Assembly (NCBI RefSeq): GCF_020497125.1
Contig: NC_059081.1
Coordinates: forward strand, 12,885,105-12,949,104
Source of the DNA: Mauremys mutica
Taxonomy: Eukaryota; Chordata; Testudines; Geoemydidae
Length of the DNA: 64,000 nucleotides
Direction: 5' to 3'
The position numbers were made by a program, and so were the translations under genes. Under the pieces are notes generated by a model that was not told where the DNA came from, made no database searches, and saw only the letters and a program-made list of their open reading frames with translations. The first letter of the stretch is position 1. Every line of letters begins with the position of its first letter. This document shows, piece by piece, positions 12,730 through 25,900 of this stretch.

Positions 12730-13495
12730 GCAGATCTCAAAGCATTTTATAAAGTAATTGTCTTCATCCCCATTTTACAGATGGAGAAACAGAGGTGAAG
12801 TGATCAGAGTCAAGGTCACACAGTAGCAGGGGTGGATGTAGCATCCCAGTTAAATGGGTGCAGCCTACTAAATCCAGTGTAACCGCTGTGTGACAACAAT
12901 AAGGACAAAGAGAGGATGACACAATGACAGTGCCAGGGGTGGGTGTGTGGTCTGATGGGGGGCCCGGCCCAACCTCAGTGCAGGGCCAGTCCCGGTTACG
13001 CACGGCAGTGAGAGACATCCCACCCGAGATGCGATGGGGGAGGTGGCTCCACTCAGTATCTGTTCCCAGCTGCTCAGAGTCCCTGCCACAAGCCTGGTGC
13101 CCTGCCCCACATCCTTGCTGCCTGGAGACTGGGACACACGGAGGTATTGCCCCTCCTCTGGTGCTCCCTCTGTGGAGGAGAATTTGCCCTTTGGGCCTCT
13201 GTAGAGACTCTGACATCATTATGCAGCAACATGGCCAGGAGTAGCACCACCATGACACAGGGTCCAGGCTTTGGAGCCATCTGCAACTTCTTGTGCAAAT
13301 GAGCCTCCCTCTCACCTCCACAGGGTGTTTTTGCACCCTTGGTTTTCCAATTTCTGTGGGTGTATTGGAATCCATAAACTCCCACTAAAGCTATGCCCCT
13401 CCCCTGCTGCCTAGTGGGTCAGTAGGAGAGCTAGAAATAGAACCCAAGTCTCCTGACTCCCAGTCCAGTGCACTATCCACTGGACCACACTACCT
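12730..13495 (-). repeat. MIR/CORE-SINE split by a roughly 570-bp insertion
   Basis: The 3' part (12730-12836: catccccattttacagatgg, aaggtcacacag) and 5' part (13405-13495: tctcctgactcccagtccag, ctatccactggaccac) of one - strand MIR are separated by unrelated sequence. The insert ends caggggtggatgtagc / gctatgcccctcccctg, which resemble short inverted repeats. Confidence 0.65.
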
Positions 13496-13814
13496 TTGGT
13501 AGCTCAGAATTTTCAGCTTTGAAATAAGCACTCTCCAGCAGGACCTGCTTCCTTGGTGCTCATGTAGCAGCTGCAGCTGCTGTCTGTGAATTCTGGCCTA
13601 ACACATTTGACCAAAGAGTTCAGCAAAGGAAAATGATTAACAAATGCACTTACAAACAGCAGAGTGAGCTCGGGCTTGTGTGCAGGCTTCCCTCTCTCCT
13701 CCTGTGGTTCTCTGAATCACACATTTTTTCATAGGCAAACTAAGTGCCAGCTAAGACTCGAGACAAGAGTGACAAAGAAAATCAGTAATTCAAAGGCTTT
13801 GTTTCTATTTGCAG

Positions 13815-13965
13815 CATGTTCTGCCGGGGCACGGAGAAATCTGAAGACCAACTTGTGTAAATGGTGTGACTCCACCTCCCCAGTGTGTGAGGAAAAGGTG
13901 TGCTACAGCAACTGTAATTTGAACTCCTATTGTGAGAGTCCATATGAAATCTGTGTGGCCATATG
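13815..13965 (+). CDS. TGFBR2L: TGFBR2-like exon, first half of ectodomain
   Basis: Acceptor gtttctatttgcag precedes 13815 and donor gtaagc follows 13965. The exon opens with the last two bases of a codon and encodes CSAG... through ...YEICVAIW, splitting the Trp codon. It contains [17 protein letters not shown] and EICVAIW, which align with LCKFCDVR, SNCSITSIC and EVCVAVW of TGFBR2. It carries cysteines 1-7 or 8 of the three-finger toxin-like receptor fold. The reading frame continues upstream of the acceptor to an ATG at 13664, but that stretch does not look like a signal peptide and the acceptor is strong, so I start the exon at 13815. Confidence 0.93.
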
Positions 13966-16900
13966 GTAAGCAACAAGCCTATTACCAATGTGCTTTCTGT
14001 ATGTGTGACGAAGTGGGGATTTTCCCTTCTTAAGTTGTATGGGAGTCTTACTGTTGAGCCTATGTGAGTTTTACTGTTTTGCATGAATAAGGTGTGTGCC
14101 TCAGTTTCCCTGTGTATTGCACCAATGCGTAGGTGGTGGGATGGGGTGTATGACTTTGGCTGAGACCCCCCAGGGGGCAGGTGATGCTGCTCCAGCTGCA
14201 ATGGCCGATGCCCTTCGTAACCTGAGACCCAGGAGGGGGATGCAACCAGGTGATGACCAGGTGACACTTTGCCTGGGAAGCAAGACAAAGACCAGGAGGA
14301 GGAGCATCGGGTGTGTCAGAGGTTGGCTGGCTGGAACCCGGGCAGCCTGCGTGGGGGGACTGGAAGAGGGGGAGTCCAGGGTGTCTGGCCCAAGGTCCCC
14401 CAAGATGGACTTCGCTGAAAGTCACTGATTTCTGTGCTCACAAGTTCTGTTCTACGCTGTGTTCCTGTCGACTAATAAACCTTCCGTTTTACGCTGGCTG
14501 AGTGTCATTGCTGGCTGCGGAGTTGGGGTGTAGGGCCCTCTGGCTTCCCCAGGAGCCCCGCATGGGCGGACTCGCTGCAGGAAGCGCACGGTGTGGAAAA
14601 GGATGCCTTGTGCTCTGAGGTCAGACCCAGGAAGGTGGAAGCTGTGTAAGCTTCTCGCCCTGGTGACAGTATGGTCAGCGAGAGGAGGCCTGCTCCCTCA
14701 GAGTCCTGACTGGCTTCATACAGAGCAGTTCCAGAACACTGGCCCAGTGACTCCGTGACAGTATGGTAAAAAATATCTGAATTATTTACAGAGCAAAAGA
14801 AGGACCAGTGTGAAATGATGGCTTTTTAGCATGCTACACATTATATACACACGCACAGGTACCTTCTCCATTAATCTGTTCTCTCTCTCACACACACACA
14901 CACCAGTATTCACAATTGCAATTTGCCCTGATACAATCTGAGACTTTCAAATGCACTATATATGAAATTTCACTATATTCAGGTTTACTATTGGCCAAAT
15001 CCTGCAACCCTACTCCAGCAGAGCTCCCATGAATTTAACCTTGCAAGCAAGTTCCAGGGGGCCAGATCCTCAAATCCTTCCTCATGGCCTGATATATCAA
15101 ACTCTTACTTTTGTGGGCAGTCTTCGTTCACATCAGAAGACACTTGAACAATTCACTCATGGCTTTAGCACTTGGAATAATGCAGCCATCACAAACCCAA
15201 ATCTCTATGCCCTACTACATGGTCAGGTATTCCACGTTTGATGGCTATATGGACAGACCCAGACTTCACATAAGGGAATGTAAAAGTGCATGGAGCCAGT
15301 GCCATAAAACTCAGCAGAAATTCTAGCCCTGCACCCAAACAGAGGATCCCAATGGTCCCTTCTGACCTCGGAACCTATGAATCTCCTATTCGCGATATAG
15401 GGAGATGCTGTGATTGGCTGGGCCAGGCAATTTGTAGTTTCATATTAGCTAGCAGGTTGAGATAAATTTTTAGGCTCCCCATAGTCTTCATCTTCACCGG
15501 CTAATTAGCCTCAAAGCTGCAAATTCCTTCGTCTTCACTATGGTTTTTCCTTGAGTTAGTTACCATGTGTTAGCTAACACGAGGTAAACACACCTTTTTT
15601 TTTTCCTAAGTGAAGACAAGGCCTTAAAGTCTGAAAACAAAACTGAATCTCAATCTGGGGGATAGTAACCCCCAGACATTTCATTGGCTCTATCAGCAGA
15701 AGCTGGAGAAACCCATTGCTGAAGAAACCAAAACAGCAGCATTAATCATCTCTCATGGAATCGAACTGTAAATCCTCATAGCAAATCACTCACCTCGTCT
15801 GGTGAGGAAGTCACCTGGTGGCCACAGGATAACAGATCCTTATTAATAAATCACTAAGGAAGAGGCAGGTATGTTTCTGTGAGCTGTGAAAGAGTAGTTG
15901 GTATGAAAGCCCGTCGCCACACCTCTCTTTCCTCCTCATCAGCATCTTCACTTGCCAGGAGCTTGTTAGCACTTTATCTTATCCTGCCCTGGAAGGCTGT
16001 TAGCAGGCAGTCTGCCACAGAGGATGCGGCTTGTTCTGTTTTGTGAAATTCAGATTTCCTGTGTGAAGACCGCGCCCCCGGAAAACATTGACCTCTCAGG
16101 GGCCAATCCACTGAAGTCAATAGACTCCTACTGACTAGAGTGGGCTTTAGATCCCATCTTCTGTTGACAAAGGCACATTTAAGCGACTTTTCCTCATCTT
16201 TTGTTTGGTACCCAGCTTTACAGTTTTTTCTCGTGTGTGCTCCAGGTGTAAGTGACAAGTTCACCCCCAAAATACAATCTTGTTCTCCGTGACTCAGAAG
16301 GGAGATCATTATTGTAACTTTCCGAATTATTTCCCTCAAAGTTTTTGATATCCTCCTAGGTCAGGTGTCCTTTGGCTTTCTGGTTTCAGGACTGTAGTTC
16401 AGTTTTCCACATAGGCTAGTGGCTAAAGAAGAGCAGATCTGGGTTCTACCCCTGGCTCTACCACTGATTTTCTGAGTGACGTTGAACAAGTCATGGAACC
16501 TCTGTGTGCCTCACTTTCCCCACTTGGCGATCCCAGGATGGGAGATGCTAGCGAGTGCAGATCATGAGTACCAAGGTAATTATGTCTATAGTTTCCTTAT
16601 GCACAGGAACTCACAGAAGCCATGACCTCACCTCGTTTTTTCAAGGTCTCCATATGGTCTCCAATGCCTTGATGCCTGAAATCTGTTTGCTAGTAAACAC
16701 AGCTTACCACAGAGCAGCAGCCCAGTCCAACCCCACTGAAGCAAATGGGCTTTGGAACAGGCATTTGGTCTCTTAGAAGCACATTGCATTCACCCACTCC
16801 GGAGAGACTTGGGGGGGGGGTACCTTCAGTATTCACCCGCCATGAGTGGGAAAAGCATCCAGCTGACAACTTGCCCATTGCAGGGTTTCTTTGCCACTCT

Positions 16901-19900
16901 TGGTGCTGAGCACCGCAGAGGCCCGTCTGGAAGAGTTGCATGTTCACAGTCCTAGTGTAAAAGTGCCTGTTTTCACTGGAGATTGTGGCATGGTTACCTC
17001 AGTCACTCTCTGGGGCTGGCTTTGCATTGACTTTTCATTTCCTTCCAAATCTGTGTTCTTGAAGCGCTGATAAAAGCTGTTTTTGAAAGAAAAACCCAAG
17101 AGCCCAAAGAAAACACGATGACTCAGTTTTGTGGTTAAGCTCTTCCCCCTGGAGACCATTGTCAGTGCTCTCTGCAAAGCGCCAGGGACACACATCTAAT
17201 TCTGGAATGCTGCTTTCACAGTTACTAACAGGAAACCATTCTATTAGCTGTTAAATAGATATGGCTCTATACCGTGCACACACATGCGCCACCCATTAGA
17301 GCTGGAACAATCTCCCAGTTAATAGCTGCCAAGCTCCCACCCTCCTCTCCTTAAAAGAAAGTCTGAGACCTTCTGAGGCCTTCTGAGACCAATCCAGCTG
17401 TATTGACCATACAACACGGTACAGCCATGGAGAGGGGCTACTATTGCCATGGGTGTTACTCACCATCCAGCCCTGTGGTGCTATACAAAGGACGCTATTT
17501 TGCGCTTTGAGAGCACAGTCTGTCCGAGGATCTCAGGGTGCTTTACTGACATTTAGTTCACAATACCCATGAGATGAGATGAAGTACAGACATACAGAGA
17601 ATGTAAGTATCCAAATCACACAGGGAGTCTGGGGCAGAGCCAGGAATATTGTTCTGGTCTCCTGACTCCCATTCCTGTGTCTCAGCCCCAAGAGCATTTT
17701 TCTGCCCCTTATAATGAACACTAGCATATGCACAAATTCACGGTTCCTTATCAGAGCAGAATCAGGCCCCTCGTCTTCAAAGATCTTCACAAAGTTGCTC
17801 CCCCTCTGACCTCTCTGCTCTTACCCTGATCACCTTTCCACTTAGCCCGAGTTGCTTCCTCCCTGGGGATGCCTTCGTTGTATTTTTTGCCCACATCCAC
17901 CTTCATACCTTATTTTGTTCTGGCTGATTTCTCAAGAACAATGCCACACACTAACTTCCAAGTCCCAGACCCTCAACAGGTATCTAGGCTCCTACCTTCT
18001 ACTGATTACCTTTGAGGATCTGGGCCCAAGTGACTACCTGATCATAGTGTCCTAATCAGATGCTACAGTGATGGAGGCCATGCACCAAGACAGATTTCTG
18101 TCCCTACTGGTCATTCTAATCTATGTAGGTTCTCATACAATGTTTATCTACCTAGTTTCTGAGCCCAGGCATCCTCCTCCTAAAACACTTCTCAAGGAGC
18201 GTTACATTCCTATCCGCTCGGATACTTTTGAAATAACTTAATTCAATAATAAAGTAACATTTGGTTGCCACCAAGACACATGCACCAAGCACCTACATAA
18301 CCGTGTGTTCTCTCTTACCATTTCCTGTTTGTTCTCAGCTTAATCTAATCTTCATCTGTATTGTAAAGCACTATAATATAATTGGCAATATACCTATCTC
18401 CTAGAACTGGAAGGGACCTCGAAAGGTCATCGAGTCCAGCCTCCAGCCTTCACTAGCAGGACCAAGTACTGATTTTTGCCCCAGATCCCTAAGTGGCCCC
18501 CTCAAGGACTGAACTCACAACCCTGGGTTTAGCAGGCCAATGCTCAAACCACTGAGCTATCCCTTTGTGATGATTACAAGCAATAAACAATAACTAAAAA
18601 TGGACCCAAGCTATCGAATTTGGATCTAGATTGGATTTCCATTGACTTTAACAGGCTGTTTGACTTTATAACATGACATAGTATAGAATACTAATTTAAA
18701 ATAAAACCTCAAAGTACAGACTATTGCTATTATAGCTTTGGCGTAATTCTGCCAGCCTTATTCATGTAATTCCACTACAATGAGTGCAGCTTCTCGAGTG
18801 AGTTTTCAGGATCAGGTCCTTAAATATTTGAACTAGTCTTATTGTTGACTAAAACAACGGAGCTACAATGGGTGCAGAAAATTCATCAACATTTAATTCA
18901 AAATGCATGCTGTTCAAACAAATGCATTAATTCCAGAAAGTGAAATCTCTTGAGAAGTCAATTACTACTGATATTAAAATATGATTCTATAAGAACAGCC
19001 ATCTGGATCAGACCAAAAGTCCATCTAGCCCCATATCCTGTCTTTTGACAGTAGCCAATGCCAGGTGCCCCAGAGGGAATGAACACAACGGATACTCACC
19101 ACACTCACATACTGAACATGCTCAGGGCCCTATTACCTGCACGTTATAATTTTGTCAATCAAAAGGTCAAAGACATCTTTAGAAGCAGTAAAGAGAGTGT
19201 CCAAAGGTTAGTTATGTCCTCTCTAGAATGAAAGCCAGATATGGAGTGGTCATTCAAGGATGAAATGTTAAACCTAGCAATAGCAATACCTAAAGATGCC
19301 AGTAGGTGCCTAAAGACCTTTAAAGATCTGGCCCTGAGACACTTTTGAAAATATTCCACAACGTCCTTGTTAAAAAGGCTGGCGATCTATGATACTAAAA
19401 GTAAATGAACTCTGTCCATTAAAAATATTGTTTAACTAGAGCAGGGGTAGGCAACCTATGACATGTGTGCCAAAGGCGGCACGCGAGCTGATTTTCAGTG
19501 GCACTCACACTGCCCGGGTCCTGACCACTGGTCCAGGAGCTCTGCATTTTAATTTAATTTTAAATGAAGTTTCTTAAACATTTTAAAAAATTTATTTACT
19601 TTACATACAACAATAGTTTAGTTATATATTACAGACTTATAGAAAGAGACCTTCTAAAAACCTTAAAGTGTACACTGGCACACGAAACCTTAAATTAGAG
19701 TGAATAAATGAAGACTCAGCACAGCACTTCTGAAAGGTTGCTGACCCCTGAACTAGAGGATTGTACAACGCTAGGATTGATTACATTATAACACCCCTCA
19801 TATAACAACATCGAGAATTATTCCTCTGGCAAGGTTTATTGCATGCATTTTCAGGGCACTGATCACTGTATTACCTGGGTGTAGTTAAATGGTGCAGTCA

Positions 19901-22900
19901 TGTTTAAAAAAAACAAACCACTGTTATTGCCTTCTGCACAGAAACCCACTGAAGGAGGGAAAATTCTCCTGGAACCTCCAAGACATCAATGTCTCTGTTT
20001 CCTCTGGGATGTCCCATTTGGAGTAGGGAGAAACAAGGATATTTGCCCCTTTAGATCGTTGGCTGTTCTGAGATCCACGGGGAAATCCTGCATTCCAAGA
20101 CCCTTCACAACGTTCCCTAGATGTCCACTCCCATCTTTCATAGTAGTACAGCTCTTTCCAGAGCCACTGTCCTTTATAGGCCCTTGCTGGTGGCTACCCC
20201 TGAAGTTTCCCTCGGGGGATGTCTGGAGGGTAAATACCAGGAGATAATGCTCAGAAGGGACATCACCCATTCTTTCTGCTCAGCAGTTACTCAGTAACTG
20301 AATCCGTTATGTAAACTAGTTCTGTCCCCTGTGGAATGAAAGCCAGACATGGGGTGGTCATTCAAGGACAGCATGTTAGACCTAGCAATTAAACCACACA
20401 CTTGGTGACCAACTGAGGAAGAGTCCAGAAAATACCATGTACTGGCTCCACCTGAAAAAGAAGAATGAAATATAAGTGCTTATTCAAGTACCTTCTTCTG
20501 AGTGAACATTTCTATCAGCTAAATTACTGGCACATCTTGGAGAGCAGAGATCTGGATCACCACCACCACCGGTTGCAGACATATCATTGTAATTAAATAT
20601 TAGTATCTCTAGGTGCTACCACAACACAATTGTTGGACCCCGCACAGGTTTCTCTTTGGGAGCCTGTGACAGCATTGTAGTGATACAGAAACAGCTTCTA
20701 AAACAAAGCAGGATTTATTCTGCAGCAAAGGTTACACAGTGCTTAAGAGGAGTAGATTTAAAATAGCAAAGAGACCCACTCGCATTTTGCCTTACCTAAG
20801 CTTAACCTCTCTTTCTGGCTTATTCCCCGTCTCAGAGTTGGGAAAAACAGCCCACTCTGCTTGCAGCTCTCTCCCTGTCTCTGAATGGCTCAGTTCCACA
20901 GTCAGCCTTTTCACTGATGCATGCTGGCCAGCCTCTGCCCACCCCCCATCCCCAATCCCTACCTTTTCTAGGTTCTGGGAGCTTTTTGAGTTCCCTTTGA
21001 TCTCAGGCTTAGACTTGGGAAGAGTAAAACTTCCTAGCCTGGATGGAGCCAGCCATTGTTACCTTAACTCCTATGTTCTGCCACCATTAATGGCCCAGCC
21101 ATTGTTACCTTAAGTCAGGGGTGGCCAACCTGTGGCTCCGGAGCCACAGGCGACTCTTCAGGAGTTAATATGCGGCTCCTTGTATAGGCACAGGCTCCAG
21201 GGCTGGAGCTACATACGCAAGCTTTCCAATGTGCCCGGGGGCAATGACTGCTCAACCCCTGGCTCTGCCCCCACTCCACTCCTTCCCACCCCCTCCCCTG
21301 AGCCTGCTATACCCTTGCTCCTTCCCCTCCCTGCCCCCAAGCCTCCTGCATGCCATGAAACAGCTGATCAGGAGATGTGGGGAGGGAGGAGGAAGTGCTG
21401 ATCAGCGGTGCTGCTGGTGGACGGGAGGCACTGGGAGCAGGGAGCTGATGACCTATTACTGTGGCTCTTTGGCAATGTACATTGGTAAATTCTGGCTCCT
21501 TCTCAGGCTCAGGTTGGCCACCCCTGGGTTAAGTCCTTTGAAGCTGTGTATGTGAGGGTGACTTTACCTTTATCATTGTTTTACCTTTCCTGCTAAGCTC
21601 TGTAACAGCCTCCTTTGATTTAGCTCTATGCAGTCAAGCAAGCTGCAGTACAAAACTGAACTGGGAAACAGAGTCACACAATATTCATAAGAGATAGTAC
21701 AGACATTTTCCCAGCTTTTCATACATGGGGCAGCTACAAAGAGTTGGGCACCAAACACATCATTCCAGCAGACCTGGTTTGGAAGTAGGATCATGTAACA
21801 ATTACGTGTCGATCTCATTATAGTCACCAGAAGATATTTGACCACATCAATAATGCCACACTACCCATGAAATCTGGGCTAGTGAAAAGCTCCCTGTCAG
21901 GGAAGAGCATGTGCTTGAATAATACTTTACGTTACAAGTAGGGCTGTCAAACTATTAAAAAAATTAATCACAATTAATCGCACTGTTAAACAATAATGGA
22001 CTATCATTTATTTAAATATTTTTGGATGTTTTCTACATTTTCCAATATATTGATTTCAATTACAACACAGAATACAAAGTGTACACTGCTCACTTTATAT
22101 TTATTTTTTATTACAAATATTTGCACTGTAAAAAACAATAGTATATTTCAATTCACCTAACACAAGTACTGTAGTGCAATATCTTTATAATGAAAGTTGA
22201 ACTTACAAATGTAGACTTATGTACAAAAAATAAGTGCATTCAAAAATAAAACAATATAAAACTTTAGAACCTACAAGTCCACTCAGTCCTACTTCAGCCA
22301 GTTGCTCAAAGAAGTTTGGTTACAATTTGCAGGAGATAATGCTGCCCAGGTCTTGTTTACAATGTCACCTGAAAGTGAGAACAGGTGTTTGCATGGCACT
22401 GTTGTAAAAATGTAGAAAAAAACCCACAAATATTTAACAAATTTCAACTGGTTTTCTATTGTTTAGCAGTGCAATTAATCACGATTAATTTTTTTAATCA
22501 CAGTTAATTTTTTTGAATTATCATGTGAGTTAACTGCGATCAATCAACAGCCCTAATTACAAGTCATGAATGCAGGGCACTGAAAGAGCTCTGAATATAG
22601 ACTATGCAAATTCATGATGCCTCAGTAGACTTTGGAACAGTAACTGGACCTCATTGAAGTCAATGGCAAAACCCCCATTAACCTTGATGGGACCAGGATG
22701 TGTCTCCTTTCCCTGTGGCACAGTGATGAGACCCTTTGAGTGGAGGCACTAAGCACAGAACCCAGGACCTGAACCATGTGAGGAGAGGGGAGAAGCTGCT
22801 CCAAATAATAGGGATAGCAAGTACCAAGGAGAGAAAAGGGAGGAGGCGTAAGCCACAGCTGGGGGGGAAGGACTACACACAGCTGTACCACCATATTTTC

Positions 22901-25900
22901 TTTTCTACAAATATCCCCAAAAGAAGTTGACACAGTAACTGTAAGTACAAGAGAGAGAGAATGAACATTTAGTGGTGTGTCACGATGAACCAGGCACACA
23001 CATGCAGATTTACAACCTAATTCAGAGGGGTGCTGAACAGCAATGAGTTGCAGGAGTTCAGAACTACTCAGGATCAGATCCTACTATCATGGTGAAAATA
23101 GGTGGACCACAGTTAAAAGCTCACTGCTTTGCACTGTCAAGAGGGGTCCTTGGACTATTGGAGGAGTGGCATCATTCAATAAATGTGTGAAGGATGCAGC
23201 TTCTTCCTTGAACTTCTGGAATCAATGGACTAGATCCTCAACCTGATGTAAATCGGCTCAGTTCCATTTAAGGCAAAGGAGCTACCTGATTATCACACAT
23301 TGCATTACAGATCATTAACCAACGAGTAATCTCCTGATAACAGCTGGATTCTTTGGCCCATATCCTGCTATTGATCTCTATTGTAAATTTCCCATTGACA
23401 CAAGAAAAGTGTTACTTTTTTTCAACGTTTTTTTACACCAGTGGTTTTCAACCAGGCATACACATACCTCTGGGGGTACACAGAGGTCTTCCCGGGGGTA
23501 CATCAACTCATCTAGATATTTGTCTAATTTTACAACATGCTACATAAAAGCACTAGCGAAGTCAGCACAAACTAAAATTTCATATGACATCTTGTTTATA
23601 CTGCTCTATACATTATATACTGAAAGGCAAGTACAATATTTATATTCCAATGGATTTATTTTACAATGATATGGTAAAATTGAGACAGTCAGCAATTTCT
23701 CAGTAATAACGTGCTGTGACACTTTTGTATTTTCATGTCTGATTTTGTAAGTGAGTAGTTTAAGTGAAGTGAAACTTGGGGGTACACAAGACAAATCGTA
23801 CTCCTGAAAGGGGTACAGTAGACTGGAAAGGTTGAGAGCTATTGCTCTACACCATATCCATTGCAAACAATCCATACACCACATGGTATCAAACTAACAA
23901 GCAGCCCAGGTTTGAGACGCTTTTATCATGCAGGGCTATTGCACATTTTTTGGATGCAGAGATTTTGCCCTGATGCCCTGTTGATTCCTTGCATATTTTC
24001 AGGAAGCAAGACAATGACAGCATTAAGATCAGCACTCTGTGCCACAACCCACAGCTCCCAGTAGAAAATGTAATGGTTCCAAATTACAACACCTCACGGT
24101 GCATCATGACCCATCAGTCTAGTGAGGAAGGAATATTTTACATCTGTGGTTGTGTGGATGAACAGGAATGCAACGATAAACTAATATTTGAAAACCACAC
24201 CAATGGTGAGTATTTATTTATTATTATTATTTAAATGATGGCATGTCAATTTAAAGATGCAAAATTCCCATTGGAAACTGCAGCCCTCAGTGCTTCTGAA
24301 AACCAGATTAATAGTTATTAAGGCTACATAGGACCATTATATCTTCTACCCTGACCTCCTGAATGTCACAGGCTATAAAGTTTCACTTGCACTTGACTAA
24401 AATAGATCTTCCAGAAAGGCATCCAGTCTTGATCTGAAGACATCAAGAGATGGAGAATCCACCATTGGCCTGTGTTTCCTGTGGCACAAGGGGCTCAGAT
24501 TAGAAACTGAAAGTCTGAGCCACCCACACTTAGTCAACACTTCTGAAAATTTTAGCTACAATAAATCATGAAATTCTAGAGCAAGTTCTACCCAGAAACA
24601 GCCATGAAACCCCACTGATGTCAGGGTGTGTCTTACCTTTTTTGAAGTGAGGTTTTTTTAACCACAGGATAACTAACGTGTGACTTATCCCTTTCTAAAA
24701 TCCTAGAGGAGACAAGACATCGTAGTTTTTACTGTAAGGTAACTAGGGGAGGTCAACACTAGACCCCTGACTACAGTTCACTTCACGTAGTTTACTTCAT
24801 AGAGCCTAGGATTTTAGAGCTGGATCGCTCACACACGTTAGTTCACCTTTTGGGTGCAAAGCCTCAGAGGAACTGCCGAGGTGTAAATGAGAGCAGAAAA
24901 AAAAGTTACTAACCTTTCATAACGTCTTCTTCTAGATGTATTGCATATGTCCACTCCACTCAGTGTGCACGTGCTTCGTGCACAGTTGCTGGACTTTTTT
25001 TTTCCTCAGTGGTACCTGTGGGGGCAGCTCAAACACCTTCTCCTGCCGTGCGATGATGGGGATGGTATAAAGGGCCCAGTTGACCCTTGACCCCCTCAGT
25101 TCTTTCTTTCTGGAAACTCCAGTGCGAAGGGGTGGGGTGGGGGTCATGGAATGGACATGTGCAACACATTTCACAGAACAGGAATTATGAAAGGTTAGTA
25201 ACCATTGTTGCTTCTTCAAGTGATTGCGCGTATGCATTCCACTCTTGGTGGCTGCCAAGCAGTTAAATAGGTAGAGTATCAGAGGAGTAGCCGTGTTAGT
25301 CTGGTTCTGTAGAAGCAGCAAGGAATCCTGTGGCACCTTATAGACTAACAGACGTTTTGCAGCATGAGCTTTCGTGGGTGAATACCCACTTCTTCGGATG
25401 CAAGTGGAAGAATAAATACCCACTTGCATCCGAAGAAGTGGGTATTCACCCACGAAAGCTCATGCTGCAAAACTTCTGTTAGTCTATAAGGTGCCACAGG
25501 ATTCTTTGCTGCTTCAAATAGGTAGAGGAATCAGAGTTCATGGTCACAAAGACTGCAATACAGCTCAACCAAATTTGGCATCATCTCTTGAATACTGAAT
25601 GATAGTGCAATGGGAGGAGGATTCTTCTGTCCTAAGTGCAGGACTCTGCACTTGTCCTTGTTGAACCTCATCAGATTTCTTTTGGCCCAATCTTCCAATT
25701 TGTCTAGGTCACTCTGGATCCTATTCCTACGCTCTAGCATATCTACCTCTCCCCACAAATTAAGTGTCACCTGTGAACTTGCTGAGGGTGCAATCCATCC
25801 CATCATCCAGATCATTAATGAAAATGTTGAACAAAACTGGCCCCAGGACAGACCTGTGGGGCACTCCGCTTGATGTCAGCTGCCAACTAGACACTGAGCT

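Noticed and set aside
12764..13375. 203-residue open frame on the - strand
   Set aside because: It spans the end of a MIR and the inserted element inside it; composition is not protein-like and no domain is recognised.
13664..13814. In-frame extension of the first receptor exon back to an ATG
   Set aside because: A strong acceptor lies at 13814 and the extension has no clear signal peptide; TGFBR2 gene structure also places a separate exon upstream.
24932..25453. 173-residue open frame on the - strand
   Set aside because: Part of it is translated from the foldback repeat and the rest has no recognisable similarity.
25275..25516. CRISPR-like or regulatory palindrome
   Set aside because: It is an inverted pair of an interspersed repeat found elsewhere in the window, in a vertebrate genome.
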